From an uncultured Bacteroidales bacterium (lineage in GTDB: Bacteria; Bacteroidota; Bacteroidia; Bacteroidales; UBA932): a stretch of 14,973 nt of DNA. The stretch's first letter is position 1, and each line of letters begins with the position of its first letter. Positions 6,818 to 14,715 of the stretch are shown here, piece by piece. Below the pieces are notes generated by a model. That model saw only the letters and a list, made by a program, of their open reading frames with translations. It did no database searches and was not told where the DNA came from. The stretch covers positions 1 through 14,973 of the forward strand of contig CAJOQW010000053.1 in the NCBI GenBank assembly GCA_905236955.1. Reading direction: 5' to 3'. The position numbers and the translations under genes were made by a program.

Positions 6818-8758
6818 ATGGCCTTTCTGAAGTTTAACAAAGCGGAACTGGTGAATCTCTCATACTCCTTGAAGAGGGAGATCATCAGCGCCAACAAGAC
6901 CGGCGCCTATTGCAACACGAGCATCATCACTTGCAATACGCGCCGTTATCATGGCCTGCTGTCGATAATGCTCGATCGGTTCGGCGGGGATAAATACCTG
7001 CTGCTTTCGGCTTTGGACGAAACGTTCATAGTGGGCGGGCAGCAGTTCAACCTCGGAATACATTGCTATGGGGACATCTACGAGCCCCGTGGGCACAAGT
7101 ACGTGGTCGATTTCGATGCCGATCCGGTTCCGGCGATCACTTACAAGGTAGGGGAGGTCGTTTTCCGCAAGAGCCTCCTCCTCATGCCCGACAAGGACCA
7201 GATCCTCATCAAATACGAGCTCCTTTCTTCTCCCGCGAAGGTAACGCTCCAGCTCCGTCCTTTCCTGGCCTTCCGCAACATCCATGCGCTCACCCGGGAG
7301 AACGGTTCGGCCAACACCGGGTTCGGCAAGGTGCAGAACGGGGCCTCGTTCCGCATGTACGCCAATTTCCCCGACCTTGTCCTCCAGACCAGCAGGGAAG
7401 GTTTCAAATATGTCCATTCCCCAAGCTGGTACAAGGGCATCACCTATTCCGACGAATACCGTCGCGGTTTCGACTGCACCGAAGACCTCATGGTCCCGGG
7501 CTGGTTCGAAGGCGTGCTGAAGGAAGGTGACACCCTCTTGTTCTCGGCCTCCAAGGACGAGGAATATTCGGCAGGCTTCAAACGCCTGTTCGACAATACT
7601 GTCGCCAAGATCGCCCCGATCACCGACGGCCGCGACCAGCTCAGGCACTGGGCCGGCCTCTTCATCTGCAACCATAACGGCCGCAAGAAGATAACCGCAG
7701 GCTTCTCCTGGATGTACACCGGTCTCCTGCGCGAAACCCTGCAGGCCCTTCCCGGGCTTACGCTTTATGCCGGCGGGGACAAGCATGCCTTCGAAGAAAT
7801 CCTCGACAATCTCATAGCCGACGAACAGGAAAGGCTGTTCCGCCGCACCACCCAGGTCGAAGCACCGCTCTACCTTGCCACCGTGCTGCAGGCTTATATC
7901 GCCTTTGGCGCGGACCCCGCCAAGGTGTGGAAGAAATACGGGATAATAGTCAAGGGCATCCTGGAGAGCTATCTTCCCGGGGAGCGCAAGGAGGTTGCCA
8001 TGCATCCCAACGGACTGCTCTGGGCCCAGATGGACCGCGTGGCCCTCAGCTGGATGAATGCATACATCGGCGGCAATCCCGTCACGGAACGTGCAGGCTA
8101 CCAGGTGGAGACAAACGCCCTGTGGTACAACTGCATATGTTTTGCCGTGGAGATGGAGGCCAAATTCGGCGCCACCAAGGGTTTTGTCGAGAAATGGGCT
8201 CCCATAAGGGACATCGTGAAGCTCAACTACCAGCCCACGTTCTGGAACGCCAGCCGCGGGTGCCTTGCCGACTATGTCGACAATAACGGCCAGAACATGG
8301 ACATACGTCCCAACCAGCTGGTCGCCCTGTGGGTGGACTATTCCCCGCTCGACGAGATGCTCCAGCCCTCCGTCTTCAGGATCGTGGCCAACGAGCTCGA
8401 GACAAGGCGCGGCATACGCACCCTGTCCCCCCGCGACGAAAAATACAAGGGTGTGTACGAGGGCTCCCAGATAGACCGCGACCTGGCCTACCATCAGGGC
8501 AGCACCCGTACGTTCCTTCTCGAGTATTACGTGAAGGCGGGATTCAAGCTCCAGAGCGAATCCTTCTACAAAAAGGCCGAGTGGCTCATCCAGGGCTTCT
8601 TTGAAGACCTCGGGAAGCACGGCGTCGGGGCATTCAGCGAGCTCTATGACGGCGATCCCCCGCAGGAACCCCACGGAGCCATAGCCTCCGCCCTCAGCAC
8701 GGCGGCCCTGCTTGCGGTGGACCATATGATGAACCAAAACAAGGAGGAGCGGAAATGA
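6818..8758 (+). CDS. GDE-type glycogen debranching protein (GH133-like)
   Basis: A 646-residue protein of the bacterial/archaeal debranching family, which removes branch stubs from phosphorylase-limited glycogen. The N-terminal GDE_N-like domain is about 1-270: a start-proximal NKTGAYCNTSIITCNTRRYH (26-45), LLSALDETF (62-70) and LQLRPFLAFRNIHALTREN (144-162). The C-terminal (alpha/alpha)6-barrel part is about 275-630: MHPNGLLWAQMDRVALSWMN (395-414), VETNALWYN (430-438), IRPNQLVALWVDYSPLD (496-512), GIRTLSPRDEKY (532-543), DRDLAYHQGS (553-562) and FSELYDGDPPQEPHG (606-620). Two spots differ from what I remember of the family: the AGYPWF...GRD-T/M-F region reads AGFSWMYTGLLRETLQALPG (294-313), and the HQGT-x-WPW region reads HQGSTRTF. 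Activity is therefore less certain than family membership. The stop overlaps the next gene's start in ATGA. Confidence 0.85.
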   Translation: MAFLKFNKAELVNLSYSLKREIISANKTGAYCNTSIITCNTRRYHGLLSIMLDRFGGDKYLLLSALDETFIVGGQQFNLGIHCYGDIYEPRGHKYVVDFDADPVPAITYKVGEVVFRKSLLLMPDKDQILIKYELLSSPAKVTLQLRPFLAFRNIHALTRENGSANTGFGKVQNGASFRMYANFPDLVLQTSREGFKYVHSPSWYKGITYSDEYRRGFDCTEDLMVPGWFEGVLKEGDTLLFSASKDEEYSAGFKRLFDNTVAKIAPITDGRDQLRHWAGLFICNHNGRKKITAGFSWMYTGLLRETLQALPGLTLYAGGDKHAFEEILDNLIADEQERLFRRTTQVEAPLYLATVLQAYIAFGADPAKVWKKYGIIVKGILESYLPGERKEVAMHPNGLLWAQMDRVALSWMNAYIGGNPVTERAGYQVETNALWYNCICFAVEMEAKFGATKGFVEKWAPIRDIVKLNYQPTFWNASRGCLADYVDNNGQNMDIRPNQLVALWVDYSPLDEMLQPSVFRIVANELETRRGIRTLSPRDEKYKGVYEGSQIDRDLAYHQGSTRTFLLEYYVKAGFKLQSESFYKKAEWLIQGFFEDLGKHGVGAFSELYDGDPPQEPHGAIASALSTAALLAVDHMMNQNKEERK

Positions 8759-10047
8759 CAGTACTCATGTTCGGCTGGGAGTTCCCCCCGCACATTGCCG
8801 GAGGATTGGGAACGGCCTGCGAAGGCATAGTGCGCGGTCTCGCGCACAACGGGGTCAGGAGCATCTTCGTAATGCCTTCGGCCTCGGGTGACGAAGACCA
8901 AAGCGCTACGACCATAATAAATGCCAGCGACGTGGCGGTAGAATACGTGGACGGTACGGTGGACGATTATCTCGACAAGGTCCGTTTCGTGCATATCGGT
9001 TCCAACCTCATCCCCTACGCCGATCCCGAGGACTTTTCCAAGATCGTCGACGAAGAGCGCGAACGCCAGATAAAGGATTTCCGCGTAAGCTATGGCCAAA
9101 AATACAAGTTCAGCGGCAGGTACGGCTCCAACCTCCTTGAGGAGGTGGCCCGCTATGCAATGGTGGGCGGAACCATAGCCATGCAGCACAAAGACGAATT
9201 CGAAGTCATCCACGCCCATGACTGGCTCACCTATCTGGCCGGCATAGCCGCCAAGGAACTTACCGGCAAGCCGCTGGTGGTGCATGTGCACGCCACATCT
9301 TTCGACCGGGGCACCGACGACATGGTGGACTCCCGCGTTTATGCCATCGAGAAGCGCGGCATGGAAATGGCCGACAGGGTGGTCACCGTGAGCGACCTCA
9401 CCCGCAACATCGTCATCAACCGTTACGGGATAGACCCTTCCAAGGTGGTCACGGTCCATAATGCGGTGGATTTCAGCGGCCGGGAGAACCTTCAGGTGGA
9501 AAGGGGCGTCAGGGACAAGATTGTCACCTTCCTGGGGCGCATCACCTTCCAGAAAGGTCCGGAATATTTCATCGAGGCCGCGGCCAAGGTGCTCAAGCGC
9601 ACCGAGGGCGTCCGCTTCGTCATGGCCGGCAGCGGCGACATGATGAACCGCTGCATCAAGATGGTTGCCAGGCTGGGTATAAGCGACCGCTTCCATTTCA
9701 CCGGCTTCCTCCGCGGGGCCGACGTGCAGAAGATGTTCGCCCTGTCCGATGTCTATATCATGCCCTCGGTTTCCGAGCCCTTCGGCATCTCTCCGCTGGA
9801 GGCCATGCGTACGGGCGTGCCATCCATCATCTCCCATCAGAGCGGAGCCGCCGAGGTCCTCAAGTATGCCCTAAAGGTGGATTTCTGGGATGTCGACGCC
9901 ATGGCGGACGACATCTACGCCCTCCTCAAGTATCCGGCACTGTCGTCTTTCGCCGAGAAGGAAGGCTTCGACGAGGTGAATGAACTCAAGTGGAACAACG
10001 CCACGGCAAAACTCAAGAAAGTATACGAAACAGTAATAAACCAGTAG
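8755..10047 (+). CDS. GT-B glycosyltransferase, probable glycogen synthase-like (GT4/GT5 type)
   Basis: A 430-residue two-Rossmann-fold sugar transferase. The N-terminal domain starts MTVLMFGWEFPPHIAGGLGT (1-20), where the GGLG loop matches the nucleotide-sugar loop of glycogen synthases, and has HAHDW at 153-157. The C-terminal donor domain has FLGRITFQKGPEYF (259-272, Arg262 and Lys267 as phosphate contacts) and SEPFGISPLEAM (340-351, the E-x7-E motif). Family knowledge fits transfer of glucose from ADP- or UDP-glucose to an alpha-glucan, and the position between debranching and amylase genes supports glycogen chain extension. Motifs alone do not settle donor or acceptor, and no glgC (ADP-glucose pyrophosphorylase) is in the window. 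Translation is coupled to the debranching gene by an ATGA overlap, and the GH57 gene starts 2 bases after its stop. Confidence 0.88.
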   Translation: MTVLMFGWEFPPHIAGGLGTACEGIVRGLAHNGVRSIFVMPSASGDEDQSATTIINASDVAVEYVDGTVDDYLDKVRFVHIGSNLIPYADPEDFSKIVDEERERQIKDFRVSYGQKYKFSGRYGSNLLEEVARYAMVGGTIAMQHKDEFEVIHAHDWLTYLAGIAAKELTGKPLVVHVHATSFDRGTDDMVDSRVYAIEKRGMEMADRVVTVSDLTRNIVINRYGIDPSKVVTVHNAVDFSGRENLQVERGVRDKIVTFLGRITFQKGPEYFIEAAAKVLKRTEGVRFVMAGSGDMMNRCIKMVARLGISDRFHFTGFLRGADVQKMFALSDVYIMPSVSEPFGISPLEAMRTGVPSIISHQSGAAEVLKYALKVDFWDVDAMADDIYALLKYPALSSFAEKEGFDEVNELKWNNATAKLKKVYETVINQ

Positions 10048-10049
10048 CA

Positions 10050-11246
10050 ATGAAAAAGAACATCTGTCTGTATTTCCAGGTCCATCAGCCAACCAGGCTC
10101 CGTCTGTACAGATTCTTTGATATCGGCAAGGATTCCCATTACTATGACGACTTCGCGAACCGCACCATCCTCAGGAGGGTGGCGTCCAAGTGCTATCTCC
10201 CGATGAATGAACTCCTCCAGCGTGCCATAAAGGAAAACAAAGGCAAGTTCAAGGTGGCTTTTTCCATAACGGGAACCGTGCTCGAGCAGTTCGACAGGCA
10301 TGCCCCCGAGGTTATAGACAGCTTCAAGGCCCTCATCGACACCGGATGTGTCGAGATATTGTGCGAGACCTATAATCACAGCCTCTCCGCCCTCAAGAAC
10401 GGCATCGAGCTGCGCAACCAGGTCGAGAAACAGAAGCTCGCGCTCAAGGAATACTTCGGGGTCGAGCCCAAGGTGTTCCGCAACACCGAGCTCATCTATT
10501 CCGACGAAATCGGCGCCGAACTCTACGACATGGGTTTCAAGACGGTACTTACCGAAGGCGCGAAGCATATCATGGGCTGGCGCAGTCCGAACTACGTTTA
10601 CAGCAACGGCAGGCAGCCCGGGCAGAAACTTCTCCTGCGCAACTATACTTTCAGCGACGACATCGCATTCCGCTTCTCCAACCGCGGATGGAACGAATGG
10701 CCGCTGACTGCGGGGAAGTTCGTGGGCTGGCTCAGGGAGGCGGAAGGCGATATCATCAATCTGTTCATGGATTACGAGACCTTCGGCGAGCACCAGAACG
10801 CCGACAGCGGCATCTTCGATTTCATGGAGGCATTGCCCAAGGCAGCCCTCGGAACCGGGGAACTTTCATTCGTCACTCCTTCCGAGGCCGCAGCCAGGCT
10901 CAAGCCGGTTTCGCCGCTCGAAGTTCCGCAGCCCATTTCCTGGGCGGATGAAGAAAGGGATGTCACGGCATGGCTCGGAAACGAACTCCAGCAGGACTCC
11001 TTCAACAAGTTATACGACCTTGTGGAGAAACTCTCCATCATCGACGATCCGGTGCTGTGGCAGGATTTCGGCCATCTGCAGGAGAGTGACCACTTCTATT
11101 ACATGTGCACGAAGTATTTCTCTGACGGGGACGTGCACAAGTATTTCAATCCATATGATACCCCATATGAAGCTTTCATCAACTACATGAACGTGTTGAG
11201 CGACTTCATTATCAGAGTCAACGAGGCATACGATGCAAAGATTTAA
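10050..11246 (+). CDS. GH57 alpha-amylase / alpha-glucan-acting enzyme
   Basis: A 398-residue glycoside hydrolase of family 57, a retaining (beta/alpha)7-barrel family acting on alpha-1,4 glucans. Family motifs: HQP at 12-14, CETYNHS at 105-111, FRNTELIYSDEIG at 143-155 (nucleophile Glu147) and LFMDYETFGEHQ at 238-249 (acid/base Asp241). It has no signal peptide, so it is cytoplasmic and probably acts on glycogen or maltodextrins. Hydrolase versus transglycosidase cannot be told from motifs. The start at 10050 lies 2 bases after the stop of the glycosyltransferase and opens MKKNICLYFQVHQP; an upstream in-frame ATG at 9990 lies wholly inside the previous gene and is rejected. The 3' end overlaps the phosphorylase start by 14 bases. 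Confidence 0.92.
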   Translation: MKKNICLYFQVHQPTRLRLYRFFDIGKDSHYYDDFANRTILRRVASKCYLPMNELLQRAIKENKGKFKVAFSITGTVLEQFDRHAPEVIDSFKALIDTGCVEILCETYNHSLSALKNGIELRNQVEKQKLALKEYFGVEPKVFRNTELIYSDEIGAELYDMGFKTVLTEGAKHIMGWRSPNYVYSNGRQPGQKLLLRNYTFSDDIAFRFSNRGWNEWPLTAGKFVGWLREAEGDIINLFMDYETFGEHQNADSGIFDFMEALPKAALGTGELSFVTPSEAAARLKPVSPLEVPQPISWADEERDVTAWLGNELQQDSFNKLYDLVEKLSIIDDPVLWQDFGHLQESDHFYYMCTKYFSDGDVHKYFNPYDTPYEAFINYMNVLSDFIIRVNEAYDAKI

Positions 11247-13791
11247 CAATGACACTCCGTCCTGGTCGAGCGTACGCGTGATGCGCCATCTTCCGGGAGA
11301 ACTTACACAGCTCGAGACACTCTGCCGCAACCTTTGGTGGTGTTGGCACGACAAGGCTAAAGCACTTTTCAAATATATCGACCCGGACATCTGGCACCGC
11401 TCCGGACACAATCCCATGGAGATCCTGGACAATGTGTCCCTCAAGCGTTTCCGCAAACTGGCCCAGGACTCCGAGTTCATCGCCAACCTTCATTCCGTGA
11501 TGGACGAATTCAACGCGTACATGGCGGAGAAGCAGAAGAGGGGCTTCCCCCAGATAGGTTACTTCTGCATGGAATATGGCCTGGATTCCTCCCTCAAGAT
11601 CTATTCGGGAGGTCTGGGCATACTGGCAGGCGACTACCTCAAGGAGAGCAGCGACATGAACGTGAACCTCGTCGCGGTCGGCCTGCTTTACCGATATGGG
11701 TATTTCGACCAGAAGCTCACCCCGCAGGGCAACCAGGTGGCGGAGTACGACGCCCAGGACTTCCTGAGGATTCCCGCCGACCCTGTCACCGACAGCGAGG
11801 GTAAATGGATGACCGTCTCGATGCAGATGCCGGGGCGCGAGCTGCACGCCCGGATATGGAAGGTGGCCGTCGGGAGGACGGACCTCTATCTTCTCGACAC
11901 CGATTTCGAGGACAATCTTCCGGAAGACCGCCAGGTGACCCACCAGCTCTATGGCGGCGACTGGGAAAACCGCCTCAAGCAGGAACTTCTCCTGGGCATA
12001 GGAGGCATCAGGGCCCTCCGCGCGCTGGGCATCAATCCCCAGATTTACCACTGCAATGAGGGACATGCCGCATTCATCGGCATAGAGCGCCTGCGCGAAT
12101 TCATGCAGGACCGCGGCCTCGACTACGGCGAGGCCATGGAGCTCGTCCGCGCAAGCAGCCTCTTCACCACCCATACACCTGTTCCCGCCGGGCATGACGC
12201 CTTCGACGAGGGCATGATGTCGAAGTACCTCGGCCATTATCCCGCCCGTTTCGGCATAGACTGGCAGACTTTCATGAGCATGGGCAAGGTGAATGTCGAC
12301 GACCACAACGAGCGTTTCAGCATGAGCATCCTGGCGGCCAACTGCTCCCAGAATGTAAACGGCGTTTCCATGCTTCACGGCAAGGTGTCCCAGAAGATAT
12401 TCGCGAATATGTATCCCGGGTATCTCCCCGAAGAACTGCATGTCAGCTATGTCACCAACGGCGTCCATTACAATACCTGGGCGTCCAAGGAGTGGAAGAG
12501 CATCCATTTCCGCGAGTTCGGTCCGGAATTCATCACCCACCATTACGACAAGCGCTGCTTCGGCGGCATCTACAATGTCAGTGACGAAGAAATCTGGAAC
12601 ACCCGCAAGATCCTCAAACGCGAGCTGATCCGCATAATCGGCGACCGCCTCAGCAACCCCGACAGGAGTTCCCATTATTCCCCGCGCCAGGTGGTCGAGA
12701 TCAAGGAGAACCTCAACGAGGATATACTCACCATAGGATTCGCCCGCCGTTTCGCGACCTATAAGCGGGCCACCCTGCTCTTCACCGACCTCGACAGGCT
12801 CGATTCGATAGTGAACGACCCCGAGAGGCCCGTACAGTTCATTTTCGCCGGCAAGGCCCATCCCGCCGACGGCATGGGCCAGGATCTCATCAAGCAGATC
12901 ATCGAGATTTCCAAGCAGCCCCGTTTCCTCGGCAAGATAGTCTTCGTGCCCGGTTACGACATCTCCCTGGCGAAGCGCCTGGTCCAGGGCGTGGATGTGT
13001 GGATGAACAACCCGACCCGTCCACAGGAGGCTTCCGGGACTTCCGGCGAGAAGGCCTCGATGAACGGTGTCATGCACTTCAGCGTGCTCGACGGATGGTG
13101 GGTGGAAGGCTACAAGGAAGGCTGCGGCTGGGCACTCCAGCAGCAACGTACCTACGACGACCAGCGTTACCAGAACGAGCTGGACGCCGCCACTATCTAC
13201 AACATCATCGAGAACGAGATAGCACCCGTTTATTACGACCGTGACAAGAACACCGGCAGGTCGGCGGAGTGGATAGGGTACATCAAGAACACCATCGCCC
13301 AGGTGGCTTGCAATTTCACCACCAACAGGATGATGGAAGATTATTGCATCCAGTATTATCAGCCGCAGTTCGACCGTTTCAACATGCTCGAGGCCGACGG
13401 CGCCGCGAAGGCGAAGGAAATCGCTTCCTGGAAGAAGCAGGTGGGCGAGGCATGGCCGCTGGTCAAGGTCCTTTCCTACACCCAGCCCAGTGCATCCTAT
13501 GTGCTTTCCCCGTCCAAGAGGCTCGAGAGCGAAGTGGTGCTGGACCTCGCCGGATTGTTGCCCCAGGACATAGGCGTCGAGATGATTTTCGCGACACCCG
13601 ACAGGAAGGGGGACCTGCACATCCAGGAAAGGTTCGACTATTCGCTCGCCAAGTTCGAAGACGGCGCGGCCACCTTCAAGGTGTACGCCATCCCCGAGCG
13701 CACGGGTATGTACCAGGTGGGAACCAGGGTCTATCCCAAGCACGTGCTGCTTCCCCACAGGCAGGACTTCCCCCTCGTGAAATGGCTGTAG
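11233..13791 (+). CDS. glgP: Alpha-glucan (glycogen/maltodextrin) phosphorylase, GT35
   Basis: Releases glucose-1-phosphate from alpha-1,4 glucan ends using phosphate and pyridoxal-5'-phosphate. The 852-residue protein has an N-terminal helical DUF3417-type domain (about 10-120, NLWWCWHDKAKALF), then the catalytic part with GYFCMEYGLDSSLKIYSGGL, SLFTTHTPVPAGHDAF and YVTNGVHYNTW, and FARRFATYKRATLLF before the PLP site. The PLP-binding segment is EASGTSGEKASMNG with the Schiff-base Lys at residue 607. This arrangement fits the more distant alpha-glucan phosphorylase subfamily rather than the E. coli GlgP/MalP or muscle type. The ATG at 11233 overlaps the GH57 coding end by 14 bases; the ribF start in turn overlaps its own end by 10 bases. 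Both overlaps point to coupled translation. Confidence 0.95.
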   Translation: MQRFNNDTPSWSSVRVMRHLPGELTQLETLCRNLWWCWHDKAKALFKYIDPDIWHRSGHNPMEILDNVSLKRFRKLAQDSEFIANLHSVMDEFNAYMAEKQKRGFPQIGYFCMEYGLDSSLKIYSGGLGILAGDYLKESSDMNVNLVAVGLLYRYGYFDQKLTPQGNQVAEYDAQDFLRIPADPVTDSEGKWMTVSMQMPGRELHARIWKVAVGRTDLYLLDTDFEDNLPEDRQVTHQLYGGDWENRLKQELLLGIGGIRALRALGINPQIYHCNEGHAAFIGIERLREFMQDRGLDYGEAMELVRASSLFTTHTPVPAGHDAFDEGMMSKYLGHYPARFGIDWQTFMSMGKVNVDDHNERFSMSILAANCSQNVNGVSMLHGKVSQKIFANMYPGYLPEELHVSYVTNGVHYNTWASKEWKSIHFREFGPEFITHHYDKRCFGGIYNVSDEEIWNTRKILKRELIRIIGDRLSNPDRSSHYSPRQVVEIKENLNEDILTIGFARRFATYKRATLLFTDLDRLDSIVNDPERPVQFIFAGKAHPADGMGQDLIKQIIEISKQPRFLGKIVFVPGYDISLAKRLVQGVDVWMNNPTRPQEASGTSGEKASMNGVMHFSVLDGWWVEGYKEGCGWALQQQRTYDDQRYQNELDAATIYNIIENEIAPVYYDRDKNTGRSAEWIGYIKNTIAQVACNFTTNRMMEDYCIQYYQPQFDRFNMLEADGAAKAKEIASWKKQVGEAWPLVKVLSYTQPSASYVLSPSKRLESEVVLDLAGLLPQDIGVEMIFATPDRKGDLHIQERFDYSLAKFEDGAATFKVYAIPERTGMYQVGTRVYPKHVLLPHRQDFPLVKWL

Positions 13792-14636
13792 TCGCCACAG
13801 GTTTTTTCGACGGTGTCCACTTGGGGCACCGTCTGGTCATTGAGACTCTCGTCCGTACGGCGCGCGAGCGCGGGGAAGAGAGTCTCATAGCTACTTTATG
13901 GCCCCATCCGAGACTGGTCCTTCACAGCGACGCCCTCGACTTCCGCCTGCTCAACACCCTCGACGAGAAGATAAACCTCATCAAGGGACTTGGCGTGGAC
14001 AGGGTCGAGGTGCTTCCTTTCACGGACGATTTCGCCCGGACCCCGACCAGGGATTATCTCCAGAAGTATGTGAAGGAGCGTCTTGGCGGCACGGCGGTCC
14101 TGCTCGGTTACGACAACCGCATAGGACATGATTCCCTCACCCCGGAGCAGACGGCCTCCATCGCCCGGTCGATAGGGCTGGACGTGGTCCTGACCGACAA
14201 GGTCTCGGCGGTGGGCCTGGCAGTGAGTTCCACCAAGATCCGCAAGGCCCTTTCTTCCGGGGACGTCGCCGCGGCGTCGATGTATCTCTGCTACGACTAC
14301 ATGCTGGAAGGCGAGGTGGTGCACGGCCGCAAGATGGGCCGCACGATAGGTTACCCGACGGCAAATATGGAGCTCTACGAGCAGATGAAGCTCGTCCCGG
14401 CCGACGGGGTGTACCTGACAAGGGTCAAGGTGGACGGCCGCGTTTTCAACGCTATGACCAACATCGGCCAGGCCATAGAGACCCATATCTTCGATTTCGA
14501 CGAGGAGATTTACGGAATGGGGATGAAAGTTGAATTCCTGCGAAGGATCAGGGGAGAGATGCGGTTCCAGGACATGCAGGCCCTGAAGGAACAGCTTTCC
14601 AAAGACGAAGAAAGTTGCAGGAAAATGCTGATTTGA
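13782..14636 (+). CDS. ribF: Bifunctional riboflavin kinase / FMN adenylyltransferase (FAD synthetase)
   Basis: Converts riboflavin to FMN and then FAD. The 284-residue protein has an N-terminal nucleotidyltransferase domain: ATGFFDGVHLGH (5-16, HxGH-type site), LLGYDNRIGHDSLTPEQ (107-123) and VSSTKIRKAL (148-157). The C-terminal riboflavin kinase domain starts at about 168: GRTIGYPTAN (186-195, Mg-ATP loop), ADGVYL (207-212), IETHIFDF (232-239, with the probable catalytic Glu233) and IYGMGMKVEFLRRIRGEMRF (243-262). It is short for the family: the N-terminus begins almost at the first conserved strand, and the loop between NIG (227-229) and IETH lacks the usual ~10-residue PT-containing insert. 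The start at 13782 lies inside the phosphorylase 3' end, in another frame (10-base overlap); the frame is open further upstream but that part only shadows glgP. Confidence 0.92.
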   Translation: MAVVATGFFDGVHLGHRLVIETLVRTARERGEESLIATLWPHPRLVLHSDALDFRLLNTLDEKINLIKGLGVDRVEVLPFTDDFARTPTRDYLQKYVKERLGGTAVLLGYDNRIGHDSLTPEQTASIARSIGLDVVLTDKVSAVGLAVSSTKIRKALSSGDVAAASMYLCYDYMLEGEVVHGRKMGRTIGYPTANMELYEQMKLVPADGVYLTRVKVDGRVFNAMTNIGQAIETHIFDFDEEIYGMGMKVEFLRRIRGEMRFQDMQALKEQLSKDEESCRKMLI

Positions 14637-14649
14637 AAAATAAAATTGC

Positions 14650-14657
14650 TATATTTG
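14650..14657 (+). promoter_or_regulatory. -7 box of a probable greA promoter
   Basis: TATATTTG is an exact TAnnTTTG match in the AT-rich gap after ribF. A TTTG lies at 14632-14635, overlapping the ribF stop, 14 bases before the box, which is shorter than the usual ~19. Initiation near 14664 would give a greA leader of about 52 nt that contains the hairpin at 14673-14694. Confidence 0.6.
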
Positions 14658-14672
14658 CAAAAGTGCAACAGG

Positions 14673-14702
14673 GTTCTGCCTCCATCGGCAGGACTCCTTT
14701 TT
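14673..14702 (+). terminator. Hairpin and T-run between ribF and greA (terminator or leader attenuator)
   Basis: GTTCTGCC (14673-14680) pairs with GGCAGGAC (14687-14694) over 8 bp, including one G-T pair, around the loop TCCATC. TCC and then TTTTT (14698-14702) follow. It has the form of an intrinsic terminator for rightward transcription and could end the ribF operon. It lies downstream of the greA -7 box, so greA transcripts must also cross it. Confidence 0.7.
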
Positions 14703-14715
14703 AATTCGCTGTAAA

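Noticed and set aside
6860..8737. A 625-codon minus-strand frame opposite the debranching gene.
   Set aside because: Same antisense shadow effect, with no recognisable domains and no promoter or start signal.
11218..13758. An 846-codon open frame on the minus strand opposite glgP.
   Set aside because: It is a shadow of GC-rich codon use in the phosphorylase gene; the translation shows no family motifs and the plus strand is clearly coding.
13269..13781. Long upstream extension of the ribF frame.
   Set aside because: It overlaps glgP in another frame and its translation is unlike any RibF; homology begins at 13782.
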